This document shows, piece by piece, positions 42,685 through 52,253 of a stretch of 64,000 nt of DNA. Position numbers and translations under genes: made by a program. The stretch spans positions 1-64,000 of the forward strand of contig CACMOZ010000003.1 in the NCBI GenBank assembly GCA_902615435.1, in the 5' to 3' direction. The first letter of the stretch is position 1. The number at the start of each line of letters is the position of its first letter. The notes under the pieces were generated by a model. The model worked only from the letters and a program-made list of their open reading frames with translations, ran no database searches and had not been told where the DNA came from. The DNA is from an uncultured Pelagibacteraceae bacterium. GTDB taxonomy: Bacteria > Pseudomonadota > Alphaproteobacteria > Pelagibacterales > Pelagibacteraceae.

Positions 42685-44921
42685 TGAAAAAACTTTTTGC
42701 AACATTAATATTATTACTCCCTTTATTTTTGAGCCAATTAAAAGCTGAAGTTATTAATAATATAGAAATTAACGGCAACAAAAGAATTAGTGCGGAAACA
42801 ATTAAAGTTTATGGTCAAATAAAACCTTTAAACTCAGATTTTAGTAATGCAGACATAAATAATATAATAAGAAACCTTTATGAAACAAATTTTTTTGAAA
42901 ATATAAATATAGAAATTAAAAATAGTACTTTAGTGATTAATTTAAAAGAGTATCCTTTGATTAATCAAATTATTATAATAGGAGAAGAAAATACCAGAAT
43001 TCAAAATAGAATAAAAGAAGTTATAAGTTTAAAAGAAAAAAATTCATTTATTCGTAATAATCTAAACAACGATATTAATTTAATTAAACGATTATATTCT
43101 CAATTAGGGTTTAAATTTGCAAACATTGAGTCCAGTGTAAGGAAAATTGATAACAATAATTTTGATATAGCTTTTGAAATTTCCAAGGGGAACTTAACAA
43201 AGATTAAAAAGATTATTTTTATAGGAGATAAAAAAGTAAAAGAGAAAAGATTAAGAGATATAATTGTCAGTGAGGAAAGTAAATTTTGGAAAATTATAAC
43301 AAAAAATAATAGGTTTAGTGAAAATCAAATTAATTTAGATAAAAGACTTTTAATTAATTATTACAAAAATTTAGGTTATTATGATGTTGAAATTAATGCA
43401 GCTTCAGCAGAAGTTTTAAATTCAAATAATGTTAATCTAACTTTTAGTATAAATGCTGGTAACAGGTATACATTTAAAAAAATAGAAACAGAAGTTGATA
43501 CTACATTTGATAAATCTATTTTTTACCCATTAGAAAAAAATTATAAAAGAATTATTGGTAATTATTATTCACCAGTAAAAATCAAAAAAATTCTTGAGGA
43601 AATTGACATATTAATAGAGAGAAATAATCTTCAATTTGTAGAACATGAGGTTAAAGAAACCATAGTTGAGGATGAAATTAACTTAAAATTTATTATTAAA
43701 GAAGGAACTAAAACTTTAGTTGAAAGAATAAATATTAAAGGTAACAACGTCACAAATGAGAGTGTCATTAGAAGTGAATTGCTATTAGATGAAGGTGATC
43801 CATTTACTAATTTAAGCTTAGAAAAATCAGTTTCAAAGTTAAAATCAAGAAATATTTTTAAATCAGTTAATACAGAGGTTAAACCTGGTTCTAAAAACGA
43901 TTTAAAAATAATTAATATTATTATTGAGGAAAGACCAACTGGAGAAGTAAGTGCAGGAGCAGGAGTTGGTACCAACGGAGGGACATTTGCTTTTATGGTG
44001 ACTGAAAATAATTGGTTAGGTGAAGGTAAACAAGTAGCAGTGGATGTTGAGTTAAGTGAGGAGTCACTAAAAGGTCAATTAACTTATACAGATCCAAACT
44101 ATGATCTTCTTGGTAATTCTATCAGTTACAATTTAAGAAATACTACAAATGATAAACCAGACCAGGGATATGAAAATAGTGTTTTTGAATTAGGTGCCTC
44201 AACTGGTTTTGAACAATTTTCTGATTTATTCGCAAATTTAGCTATTAACTTGTCATATGACGATTTAAGAACTACATCAAATGCTTCTTCATCTTTAAAA
44301 AAACAAAGTGGTGAATTTCTAGAGTTTGCTGGAAGTTACGGTTTTACTTATGATAAGAGAAATAGAAGTTTTATGCCAACTAGTGGATCGATTGTGTCTT
44401 TCAATCAATCTTTACCTATCTATGCTGATAAGCCTTTTATTGATAACACATTTCGAACTAGTCTTTACCATTCGTTCAGTGAGAATTATATAGGGTCAGG
44501 AAAATTTTTAATATCAACTATACATGGTTTGAATGATGAAGACGTTAGAATTAGTAAAAGAAAATCGTTGAGTTCGAAAAGACTAAGAGGATTTGAAAGA
44601 GGTAAAGTAGGCCCCGTTGACTCCGATGACCATATTGGAGGAAATTATGCAATCGCAGCAAACTTTGATCTTTCTTTACCAAACTTTTTTCCAGAGTCAT
44701 CAAATACTGATGTGTCCTTATTTTTAGATGTTGGAAATGTTTGGGGTGTAGATTATGATGATGCAATTGACGATAGTAACGAATTAAGATCTTCAACTGG
44801 ACTTGGAATAAGTTGGATTTCTCCAGTAGGACCAATGACATTTACGTTTTCACAGAATTTGTCTAAAGCATCGACAGATAAAACAGAGTCATTCAATTTT
44901 AATTTAGGAACAACTTTTTAA
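42684..44921 (+). CDS. bamA: Outer membrane protein assembly factor BamA
   Basis: Signal peptide, POTRA repeats, C-terminal beta barrel ending in Phe (NLGTTF), KRLRGFERGKVGP loop motif. Confidence 0.96.
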   Translation: MKKLFATLILLLPLFLSQLKAEVINNIEINGNKRISAETIKVYGQIKPLNSDFSNADINNIIRNLYETNFFENINIEIKNSTLVINLKEYPLINQIIIIGEENTRIQNRIKEVISLKEKNSFIRNNLNNDINLIKRLYSQLGFKFANIESSVRKIDNNNFDIAFEISKGNLTKIKKIIFIGDKKVKEKRLRDIIVSEESKFWKIITKNNRFSENQINLDKRLLINYYKNLGYYDVEINAASAEVLNSNNVNLTFSINAGNRYTFKKIETEVDTTFDKSIFYPLEKNYKRIIGNYYSPVKIKKILEEIDILIERNNLQFVEHEVKETIVEDEINLKFIIKEGTKTLVERINIKGNNVTNESVIRSELLLDEGDPFTNLSLEKSVSKLKSRNIFKSVNTEVKPGSKNDLKIINIIIEERPTGEVSAGAGVGTNGGTFAFMVTENNWLGEGKQVAVDVELSEESLKGQLTYTDPNYDLLGNSISYNLRNTTNDKPDQGYENSVFELGASTGFEQFSDLFANLAINLSYDDLRTTSNASSSLKKQSGEFLEFAGSYGFTYDKRNRSFMPTSGSIVSFNQSLPIYADKPFIDNTFRTSLYHSFSENYIGSGKFLISTIHGLNDEDVRISKRKSLSSKRLRGFERGKVGPVDSDDHIGGNYAIAANFDLSLPNFFPESSNTDVSLFLDVGNVWGVDYDDAIDDSNELRSSTGLGISWISPVGPMTFTFSQNLSKASTDKTESFNFNLGTTF

Positions 44922-45445
44922 TGATATTTTATTTCAAAAGAATTTTAGTAATATTATTTATTTTTTTAACAAGTGCAAATTTATATGCTGAAATACCTCA
45001 TTTTTTAGATTTTAAATTTGTACTTAACGAGAGCAACGCTGGAAAAAAAGCGCAAACTGAACTTAAAAATAGACTTGATAAAGGTATAAAAAATATAAAA
45101 GAAAAAGAAAAAAAATTACAAGAGGAAGAAAAAAAAATTATCAGTCAAAAAAAAATACTTAAACCTGAAGAGTATAAGGAAAAAGTTAATGAATTAAGAT
45201 CAAAGGTTGTTAATTTACAAAAAGAAAGGCAAAACCTATTAAATAAAACTTCTGTATCTAGAAATAAAGCTAGAAACGAACTTTTAAAAAATCTAAATCC
45301 AATCATAAAATCTTATATGCAAGAAAAAAAGATCAGGATGGTTGTAGATAAAAAAAGTTTATTATTAGCTGATGATAACTTAGATATAACTAAAGATATA
45401 ATGTCTGAACTTAATAAAAAGTTAAAGTCTATTAAATTAGATTAA
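44921..45445 (+). CDS. OmpH/Skp family periplasmic chaperone
   Basis: Signal peptide, Lys/Glu-rich coiled coil; lies between bamA and lpxD. Confidence 0.88.
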   Translation: MIFYFKRILVILFIFLTSANLYAEIPHFLDFKFVLNESNAGKKAQTELKNRLDKGIKNIKEKEKKLQEEEKKIISQKKILKPEEYKEKVNELRSKVVNLQKERQNLLNKTSVSRNKARNELLKNLNPIIKSYMQEKKIRMVVDKKSLLLADDNLDITKDIMSELNKKLKSIKLD

Positions 45446-45450
45446 TTTAA

Positions 45451-46413
45451 ATGAAGCATATTTCTTTTTTTCCAAAAAAGAACTTAAAACTTAAACAGAT
45501 ATTTCCAAAATCAATAATCAAAAATAATTTTCTCGTTGAAAATGTAAAGCCCTTAATTAGTGCAAAAAGTAAAGATTTGACTTTTTTTGACTCTATAAAA
45601 TATAAGTCATTTGCAGCTAAATCAATGGCCGGCGCTTGTGTTACTACAGATTCTCTAGAAAAATTTTTACCTTCTAAAATTCAAAAAATTTTAGTTAAAA
45701 ATGTTTTATACGAACTAGCAAAAGCTTTAAAAAAAATTTACCCAACTGCTGATATAGATCTACCTGATTTAAATTTAAAAAAAGCAGATAAAAAAAAATA
45801 TAAATCTGTTAAATTTGGAAATAATGTTTTAATTGGCAAAAACGTGAAACTGGGAAATAATACTATTATCGGTTCAAACACAATATTAGAACATAACGTA
45901 ATTATTGGTAAAAATTGTGTTTTAGGTTCTGGAGTGATTATAAAAAATTCAATAATAGGAGAAAGCGTAGTGATACAAGACGGTTGTAAAATTGGTCAAA
46001 AAGGATTTGGGTTTATACCATCTAAAAATAAAAATATAAAATTTCCTCATATAGGAAAAGTTTTAATTGAGGATAACGTCGAAATTGCTTCCGGATGTAC
46101 AATTGACCGTGGATCAATTGATGATACTGTTATTGGGAGTAATACATATTTAGATAACCAAGTGCATGTAGCTCACAATGTAAAGATTGGCTCAAATTGT
46201 ATGATTGCTGGTCAAGTCGGATTCGCAGGAAGTTCAATAATTGGAAATAATGTTTCAATAGGTGGCCAAGCAGGAATATCTGGTCATCTTAAAATTGGAA
46301 ATAATGTTAAAATTGGAGGAGGAAGTGGAGTTGTAAAAGATATTGATGATAACCAAATCGTAATGGGTTATCCTGCAATTCCATTACGAGATTTTTTAAA
46401 GAAAAGTAAATGA
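45451..46413 (+). CDS. lpxD: UDP-3-O-(3-hydroxymyristoyl)glucosamine N-acyltransferase
   Basis: Hexapeptide repeats; GQKGFGFIP, VEIASGCTIDRGSIDDTVIG, DNQVHVAHNV. Confidence 0.96.
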   Translation: MKHISFFPKKNLKLKQIFPKSIIKNNFLVENVKPLISAKSKDLTFFDSIKYKSFAAKSMAGACVTTDSLEKFLPSKIQKILVKNVLYELAKALKKIYPTADIDLPDLNLKKADKKKYKSVKFGNNVLIGKNVKLGNNTIIGSNTILEHNVIIGKNCVLGSGVIIKNSIIGESVVIQDGCKIGQKGFGFIPSKNKNIKFPHIGKVLIEDNVEIASGCTIDRGSIDDTVIGSNTYLDNQVHVAHNVKIGSNCMIAGQVGFAGSSIIGNNVSIGGQAGISGHLKIGNNVKIGGGSGVVKDIDDNQIVMGYPAIPLRDFLKKSK

Positions 46414-46865
46414 GCAAATCTGAATTAAGTAAAAAGGACATCGAAAATCTTTTACCGCATAGAGAACCTATGCTTTTAATTGATAAGTTAATAAATATTG
46501 TTCATTTAAAATCTGCAACAGCAATAATGTATGTTAAGAAAAGTGGTTTTTATGTGCAAGGTCATTTTCCTGGTCAACCTGTTATGCCAGGAGTACTAAT
46601 TGTTGAAGCATTTGGTCAAGCAGCTGCAGCTCTAACAGCCCATGGTATTGATCCTAAAGAGTATGCAAATAAATTAGTTTACTTAATGAGCGTTGATAAA
46701 GCTAGATTCAGAAATCCAGTAATCCCTGATTGTGAACTACATTTAGAAATTGAGGCAGTTAGATCTCACGGAAGAGTTTGGAAATATAAAGGAACTGCAA
46801 AAGTTGATGGAAAAAGAATGGCAGATGCAGAATGGTCGGCAACAATAGTTGATAGAAAAGAATGA
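46410..46865 (+). CDS. fabZ: 3-hydroxyacyl-ACP dehydratase FabZ
   Basis: LLPHREPMLLIDK, GHFPGQPVMPGVLIVEAFGQ. Confidence 0.97.
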   Translation: MSKSELSKKDIENLLPHREPMLLIDKLINIVHLKSATAIMYVKKSGFYVQGHFPGQPVMPGVLIVEAFGQAAAALTAHGIDPKEYANKLVYLMSVDKARFRNPVIPDCELHLEIEAVRSHGRVWKYKGTAKVDGKRMADAEWSATIVDRKE

Positions 46866-47641
46866 TACATAATTCAAGTATAATAGATAAAAAAGCCAAA
46901 GTATCCAAAACAGTTAAAATAGGCCCATTTTGTTATGTTGGTCCAGAGGTGGAATTATCTGACAATGTGGAATTAGTATCCAACGTGCATATTGAAGGTA
47001 ATACAAAAATAGGAAAAGGAACAAAAATATTTCCATTTGCAAGTATTGGTACTCAACCTCAAGATCTAAAATTTAAAAATGAGAAAAATAGTTTAGTAAT
47101 AGGTGAACAAAACATTATTCGAGAGTATGTAACTATTAATCCCGGAACAGAGGGAGGTGGTTCTAAAACAGAAATCGGTAATAGTTGTCTATTTATGATT
47201 TCTTCTCATATCGCTCATGATTGTAAAATTGGAAACAATGTTATAATTGCTAATAATGTTCCTCTTGGAGGCCACGTTACAATAGAGGACTCTGTAGTAA
47301 TCGGAGGCAACTCTGCAGTTCAACAGTTTACAAGAATTGGGAGACTAGCTATGATCGGAGGAATGACGGGGGTACTTAAGGATGTAACACCTTTTGGTTT
47401 ATCAATAGGAAACAGAAATTATTTACAAGGTTTAAATCTCATTGGTTTACGTAGGAAAAAATATGATAATAAAAAAATTATGGGATTAGACAAGGCCTAT
47501 AAAGAAATTTTCTCTTCAAAAAATCTACATGAAAACTTAAATAAAATTAATGGTGAGCACAAAGATAATGAACTCGTTTCAGAAGTAATAAGATTTATCG
47601 AGAAAGATAAAAAAAGACCTATTTGTTCACCACAAAATTAA
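46862..47641 (+). CDS. lpxA: UDP-N-acetylglucosamine O-acyltransferase
   Basis: Hexapeptide repeats, IREYVTINPGTEGGG, HIAHDCKIGNN, GLNLIGLRRKKYD. Confidence 0.97.
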   Translation: MIHNSSIIDKKAKVSKTVKIGPFCYVGPEVELSDNVELVSNVHIEGNTKIGKGTKIFPFASIGTQPQDLKFKNEKNSLVIGEQNIIREYVTINPGTEGGGSKTEIGNSCLFMISSHIAHDCKIGNNVIIANNVPLGGHVTIEDSVVIGGNSAVQQFTRIGRLAMIGGMTGVLKDVTPFGLSIGNRNYLQGLNLIGLRRKKYDNKKIMGLDKAYKEIFSSKNLHENLNKINGEHKDNELVSEVIRFIEKDKKRPICSPQN

Positions 47642-47644
47642 ATT

Positions 47645-48433
47645 ATGATTGGCCTAATTTTTGGTGAAACTGATTTTCCAAAGTATATATATAAAAAAAT
47701 AAAAAATAAAAAAAAATATACAATTATTGATTTAACTAATAAAAATTTTTTTAAAAAAGATAAAAACTCACACAAAGTTTCAATTGGTCAATTCGGAAAA
47801 ATAATATCTATTTTAAAAGAAAAAAATTGTAAAAAAGTGTTGTTTGCTGGAAGAGTTAACAAACCTAACTTTTCGAAACTAAAATTAGATCTTAAAGGAG
47901 TTTATTACATCTCTAAGATTATAAAAAAATCAAAAATTGGCGATGCAGCAATTTTAAAAGAAATAATTAAGATTTTTAAAAGAGAAAGCATAAAAACAAT
48001 AAGTTCGACTTTTTTTACTCCAGAGCTTAATCTTTCAAGAGGAAATTACACAAAATATAAGCCAGATAATGACGATAAAAGAAATATTAAAAATGCAATT
48101 AAAGTTTTGAATAAATCAAAACCTTATAGTTATATTCAAGCTGCTGTTGGAAGAAATAATTCAGTGATTCTAGAGAAGCGAAAAGGCACACAAAATATGC
48201 TTAAACACTTAAAAAAAAACAAAAACAAAAGTAATGGTGTTTTAGTCAAATTTCCAAAAAAAAAACAAGACAAGAGATTAGATCTACCTACAGTTGGCTT
48301 AAATACTTTAAAACAATGTAACTTAGCTGGTTTAAAAGGAATAGTCTTAAAACATAAAAATAATATTTTCTTAGATAAGATTGAGTCAATTAAATTTGCA
48401 AACAAAAATAAGATGTTTATTTTAGTAAAATGA
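47645..48433 (+). CDS. lpxI: UDP-2,3-diacylglucosamine pyrophosphatase LpxI-type (DUF1009)
   Basis: MIGLIFGETDFPKYIYKKIK, LKRESIKTISSTFF-like region, LDLPTVGLNTLKQCNLAGLKGIVL; lies between lpxA and lpxB. Confidence 0.9.
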   Translation: MIGLIFGETDFPKYIYKKIKNKKKYTIIDLTNKNFFKKDKNSHKVSIGQFGKIISILKEKNCKKVLFAGRVNKPNFSKLKLDLKGVYYISKIIKKSKIGDAAILKEIIKIFKRESIKTISSTFFTPELNLSRGNYTKYKPDNDDKRNIKNAIKVLNKSKPYSYIQAAVGRNNSVILEKRKGTQNMLKHLKKNKNKSNGVLVKFPKKKQDKRLDLPTVGLNTLKQCNLAGLKGIVLKHKNNIFLDKIESIKFANKNKMFILVK

Positions 48434-49497
48434 AAATAATTATTTCATTTTTAATTATTATTTTAGTTCAAACTTTAAATCTTAAAGCTGAAGAATTTAA
48501 ATTAAATCAAATAATCTCAGGACTTAATAACCCATGGAGTTTAACTTTTAAAAATAAAAATGAAATTCTAATAACTGAGAAATCTGGTCAAATTTTATTT
48601 ATTAATATAAAAGATAAAATAATAAAAAATATAAACCATAATTTAGAAATATTAGAAGATGGGCAAGGGGGATTACTTGAAATACTTTATCATAATGAAA
48701 TAATTTTTGTTTCATATTCAGAAAATAGAGGAAATGGTAAATCAAGTACCTCAGTAGCTTCTGCTAATTTTGATGATAAGAATTTAAATTTTAAAAATAT
48801 TTTTAGAGCTGAGCCAGCAATAAACTCTGGTTATCATTTCGGATCTAGGCTTGTTATAAAAGATAATTTTCTATTTATAACAGTAGGAGAGAGAGGAGAG
48901 GGAATGATTGCACAAGATCCCACAAAACACCCTGGAAGTATTATAAAGATACATTTAGATGGCAGGATTCCGAAAGATAATCCCAAATTTAATGATAAAA
49001 GTAATTGGCTACCAGAGATTTATCAAATAGGAGTAAGAAACCCCCAAGGTATGGATATATCTCCTTATGACAATAAAATTTATTTAACAAATCACGGTCC
49101 AAGGGGCGGAGATTGGTTTGGTGAAGCTAAGTATGGTGAAAATTATGGTTGGAAAATTTTAGGATGGGGTGGAACAAATTATTCAGGAACAAAAATTGGA
49201 CCTAAATGGAAACCAGGATTTACAAAAGCTATCAAATATTGGGTACCTTCAATAGCAGTAAGTTCAATGATTATATACAAAGGAGACGAATTTAAAGAAT
49301 GGAATGGTGATGCTTTGATAACTTCACTTAAAGACCAATCACTTAGAAAAATAAGATTTAAAGATAATGAATTTATTAATGAAAAAATTATATTTAAAGG
49401 AACTATCGGAAGAATAAGAGATATTGAAATTCAGAGAAACACAGGAAAAATTTTTCTTATAACAGACGACGGTTCAATTTGGAGATTACAAAAGTGA
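48430..49497 (+). CDS. PQQ-dependent sugar dehydrogenase-like (soluble aldose/sorbosone dehydrogenase family), exported
   Basis: Signal peptide; LNNPWSLTFKNKNEILITEKSGQ, GLLEILYH, SGYHFGSRLVI, YQIGVRNPQGMDISPYDNKIYLTNHGPRGGD. Confidence 0.92.
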   Translation: MKIIISFLIIILVQTLNLKAEEFKLNQIISGLNNPWSLTFKNKNEILITEKSGQILFINIKDKIIKNINHNLEILEDGQGGLLEILYHNEIIFVSYSENRGNGKSSTSVASANFDDKNLNFKNIFRAEPAINSGYHFGSRLVIKDNFLFITVGERGEGMIAQDPTKHPGSIIKIHLDGRIPKDNPKFNDKSNWLPEIYQIGVRNPQGMDISPYDNKIYLTNHGPRGGDWFGEAKYGENYGWKILGWGGTNYSGTKIGPKWKPGFTKAIKYWVPSIAVSSMIIYKGDEFKEWNGDALITSLKDQSLRKIRFKDNEFINEKIIFKGTIGRIRDIEIQRNTGKIFLITDDGSIWRLQK

Positions 49498-50624
49498 AAA
49501 AAATATTTGTTCTTACAGGTGAAGCATCAGGAGACAAACTAGCATCAAAAGTTATAAGTGAATTAAATAAACTTAATTCAAATATAGAATACTTATCGGT
49601 TGGAGGTGAAAATTTAGGAAAGTTGGGAATAAGATCTATTTATGATCTTAAAGAAATAACATACTTAGGATTTACTAATGTATTATTTAATATTTTTAAG
49701 ATTAAGAAAAAAATCAATGATACAGTTAAGGCTATAGAAAAATTTAAACCTGATATATTATTTACAGTCGACAGCCCCGATTTTACCTTAAGGGTAGCTG
49801 AAAGAATTAAAATAAAAAACCCTGAAATTAAAACTATACACTATGTGGCTCCTCAAGTATGGGTTTGGAGAGAAGGTAGAGTTAGAAAAATTAAAAAATT
49901 TATTGACCACATCCTTTTGTTATTTAATTTTGAAAAAAGCTATTTTGAAAAAGAAAATATGAGCCATGAGTTTGTTGGACATCCTTTACTTGACTCAACT
50001 ACTGATAGTGCGATTGATATCAATCAAATTTTAGGAAAGAATAAAGCATTAATTTCTATTTTTGCTGGTAGTAGAAAGTCTGAAATAGATGTTTTAACTC
50101 CGATACTTTTAAAATTTATTAAACTTATGAATGAAAAGTATAATGATTTTTACTTCGTTTTTCATGCTACAAAAGAATATTCAGATTTTATTCAATTTCA
50201 CATAAAAAAGAATAATTTAAGTAATTGTGAAGTTATAAATGATAGTAAAATTAAAGATCATATTTTAAAAAAATCAGTATTTGCTGTTTCTAAATCAGGA
50301 ACAATATCGCTTGAAATATCTAAAGCCAAAATACCGTCAGTAATATTATATAAGATGGGTTTAATAAATTTTTTTATTATAAAAATGTTAGTAAAAACTA
50401 AATTTGCAAATATTATTAATATTGCTGCTAAAAAAGAAATTATACCAGAATTACTCCAATCCAATTGCAATCCACAAAAAATATTCGAAGTTGTCTCTAA
50501 TTATTTAGATAATCCAAACAAAATTGATGAACAAGTATCAAAAACACAAAAGATTTTAAAAAGTTTTAAAACTAATACTTTATCCTCAATCCTAGCTGCC
50601 AATGCTTTAAATAAGTATTTATGA
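49479..50624 (+). CDS. lpxB: Lipid-A-disaccharide synthase
   Basis: FVLTGEASGDKLASKVI, VDSPDFTLRVAERIK, HYVAPQVWVWREGRVRKI, FEKSYFEKENMSHEFVGHPLLD. Confidence 0.96.
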   Translation: MEITKVKKIFVLTGEASGDKLASKVISELNKLNSNIEYLSVGGENLGKLGIRSIYDLKEITYLGFTNVLFNIFKIKKKINDTVKAIEKFKPDILFTVDSPDFTLRVAERIKIKNPEIKTIHYVAPQVWVWREGRVRKIKKFIDHILLLFNFEKSYFEKENMSHEFVGHPLLDSTTDSAIDINQILGKNKALISIFAGSRKSEIDVLTPILLKFIKLMNEKYNDFYFVFHATKEYSDFIQFHIKKNNLSNCEVINDSKIKDHILKKSVFAVSKSGTISLEISKAKIPSVILYKMGLINFFIIKMLVKTKFANIINIAAKKEIIPELLQSNCNPQKIFEVVSNYLDNPNKIDEQVSKTQKILKSFKTNTLSSILAANALNKYL

Positions 50625-51550
50625 TTATTTATACTCATAATGATTGCTTAAAAAAATTTAATGGTAATACTCATCCTGAAAGAAAAGAAAGATTAGAGAG
50701 TATTTTAAGTTCAATAAAATCATCAAATTTAAAAGTAGAATTTAAAGAAGCACCTTTAGCTGATTTAGAAACCGTTTCATTAGTTCATCCAAAACAACAT
50801 ATAGAGAAAATTTTTTCTAATATTCCTAAAGAAGGAATAGTAGGTGTAGAAAAAGAACCTTATGCTGATACCATGCTTTGTCCTGATAGTAAAAACGCAA
50901 TTCTAAGATCATGTGGAGCTGGTATTGCTGCAGTTAAGGATCTTATGCTTAAAAATGAGAGAGTGTTTTGTGCTGTAAGACCACCAGGCCATCATGCTGA
51001 AACTGAAAGAGCTAATGGTTTTTGCTTCATTAATAACATTGCAGTAGCTGCAAGATATTTACAAAAACAATATAAAATAAATAAAGTTGCAATAATTGAT
51101 TTTGATGTTCACCACGGTAATGGAACTCAAGAAATTTTTTATAAAGATCAATCAATAGCATATGGGTCTTCTCATGAATTTCCTTTATTTCCAGGAACAG
51201 GAGCAGAAAATGAAACTGGTGTGGGAAATATTTTCAATGCAACTTTAAAAGCTGGTACTACAAGTAAAGATTTTTTTGAAATATTTGATCAAAAGGTTCT
51301 TAGAGCTATAGATAAATTTAAACCTGAAGTAATTTTAATTTCTGCTGGTTTTGATGCCCATACAAGAGATCCGTTAGCCAATATCAATTTAGAATCAGAA
51401 GACTTTTTTAAAATTACAAAAAATATAGTCGATATAGCTAAAATTCATTCTAAAGGTAGAGTGATTTCTTTTCTTGAAGGCGGTTATGATTTACAAGCTT
51501 TATCAGAAAGCATTATTGAACACCTTAATGCTTTAAAATCCCATATTTGA
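50621..51550 (+). CDS. Histone deacetylase-family deacetylase
   Basis: CAVRPPGHHAETERANGFCFINNIAVAARYL, IIDFDVHHGNGTQEIF, SAGFDAHTRDPLA, EGGYD. Confidence 0.95.
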   Translation: MIIYTHNDCLKKFNGNTHPERKERLESILSSIKSSNLKVEFKEAPLADLETVSLVHPKQHIEKIFSNIPKEGIVGVEKEPYADTMLCPDSKNAILRSCGAGIAAVKDLMLKNERVFCAVRPPGHHAETERANGFCFINNIAVAARYLQKQYKINKVAIIDFDVHHGNGTQEIFYKDQSIAYGSSHEFPLFPGTGAENETGVGNIFNATLKAGTTSKDFFEIFDQKVLRAIDKFKPEVILISAGFDAHTRDPLANINLESEDFFKITKNIVDIAKIHSKGRVISFLEGGYDLQALSESIIEHLNALKSHI

Positions 51551-51655
51551 CCAGTTATCTGGGTCGTTAAACTTTTTTATTTCTTTTTCAGTTACTGGTC
51601 TAAAAAGATAATAAGCAATATATATTGTTAGAAAAAATAAAAAAATTGTTTTCAT
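51533..51655 (-). CDS. Candidate 40-aa single-TM microprotein
   Basis: Own translation of the minus strand, absent from the ORF track: MKTIFLFFLTIYIAYYLFRPVTEKEIKKFNDPDNWSNMGF*; fills the lpxB/HDAC-msrB gap. Confidence 0.5.
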   Translation of the reverse strand: MKTIFLFFLTIYIAYYLFRPVTEKEIKKFNDPDNWSNMGF

Positions 51656-51679
51656 TTTTTAATATACTAAACTAATTAT

Positions 51680-52138
51680 ATGAAATTTAGCAAAAGAAAA
51701 TTTACAAAAATCCTTAGTTTTTCAGCTTTAGTATTGCTATTTCCAATCAAAACTCTTTTAGCAAATACTAAAAAAATCATTAATCCAAACCTGTCTAAAG
51801 AGCAAAAAAATATCATGTTTAATGAAGGGACTGAAAGACCGTTTACTAGCGATTTATTAAAGGAAAAAAGAAACGGTTTTTACCACTGTGCTAATTGTGG
51901 GAATAAACTTTTTGCATCAACTGCTAAATTCGATAGCGGAACTGGCTGGCCTTCTTTTTCTGAAGCTTTACCAGGGGCTTTTAAAACAAAAATAGATTAT
52001 AGCTTTGGCATGGAAAGAGTAGAATATCATTGTGCAAAGTGTGGAGCACATCATGGACATGTTTTTAACGATGGTCCAAAAGAATCAGGTAAAAGATTTT
52101 GTAATAATGGACTTTGTTTAATTTTTAAACCAGAGTAA
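51680..52138 (+). CDS. msrB: Peptide-methionine (R)-S-oxide reductase, predicted exported
   Basis: CANCGNKLFASTAKFDSGTGWPSFSEAL, VEYHCAKCGAHHGHVFNDGP, RFCNNGLCLIF; hydrophobic N-terminus. Confidence 0.96.
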   Translation: MKFSKRKFTKILSFSALVLLFPIKTLLANTKKIINPNLSKEQKNIMFNEGTERPFTSDLLKEKRNGFYHCANCGNKLFASTAKFDSGTGWPSFSEALPGAFKTKIDYSFGMERVEYHCAKCGAHHGHVFNDGPKESGKRFCNNGLCLIFKPE

Positions 52139-52253
52139 GTGCAATTAAATTAAATAAAAATATCATATTATTTAAGCTTTTTTGTTCACAGTCAGCACCC
52201 AATTCGTCCATGTTTATAAGTGTATTTTGCAAATTAAAGGTTAAAAATGAGTA

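Noticed and set aside
43631-43975. 114-aa minus-strand ORF inside bamA
   Set aside because: Antisense to conserved bamA; composition bias only
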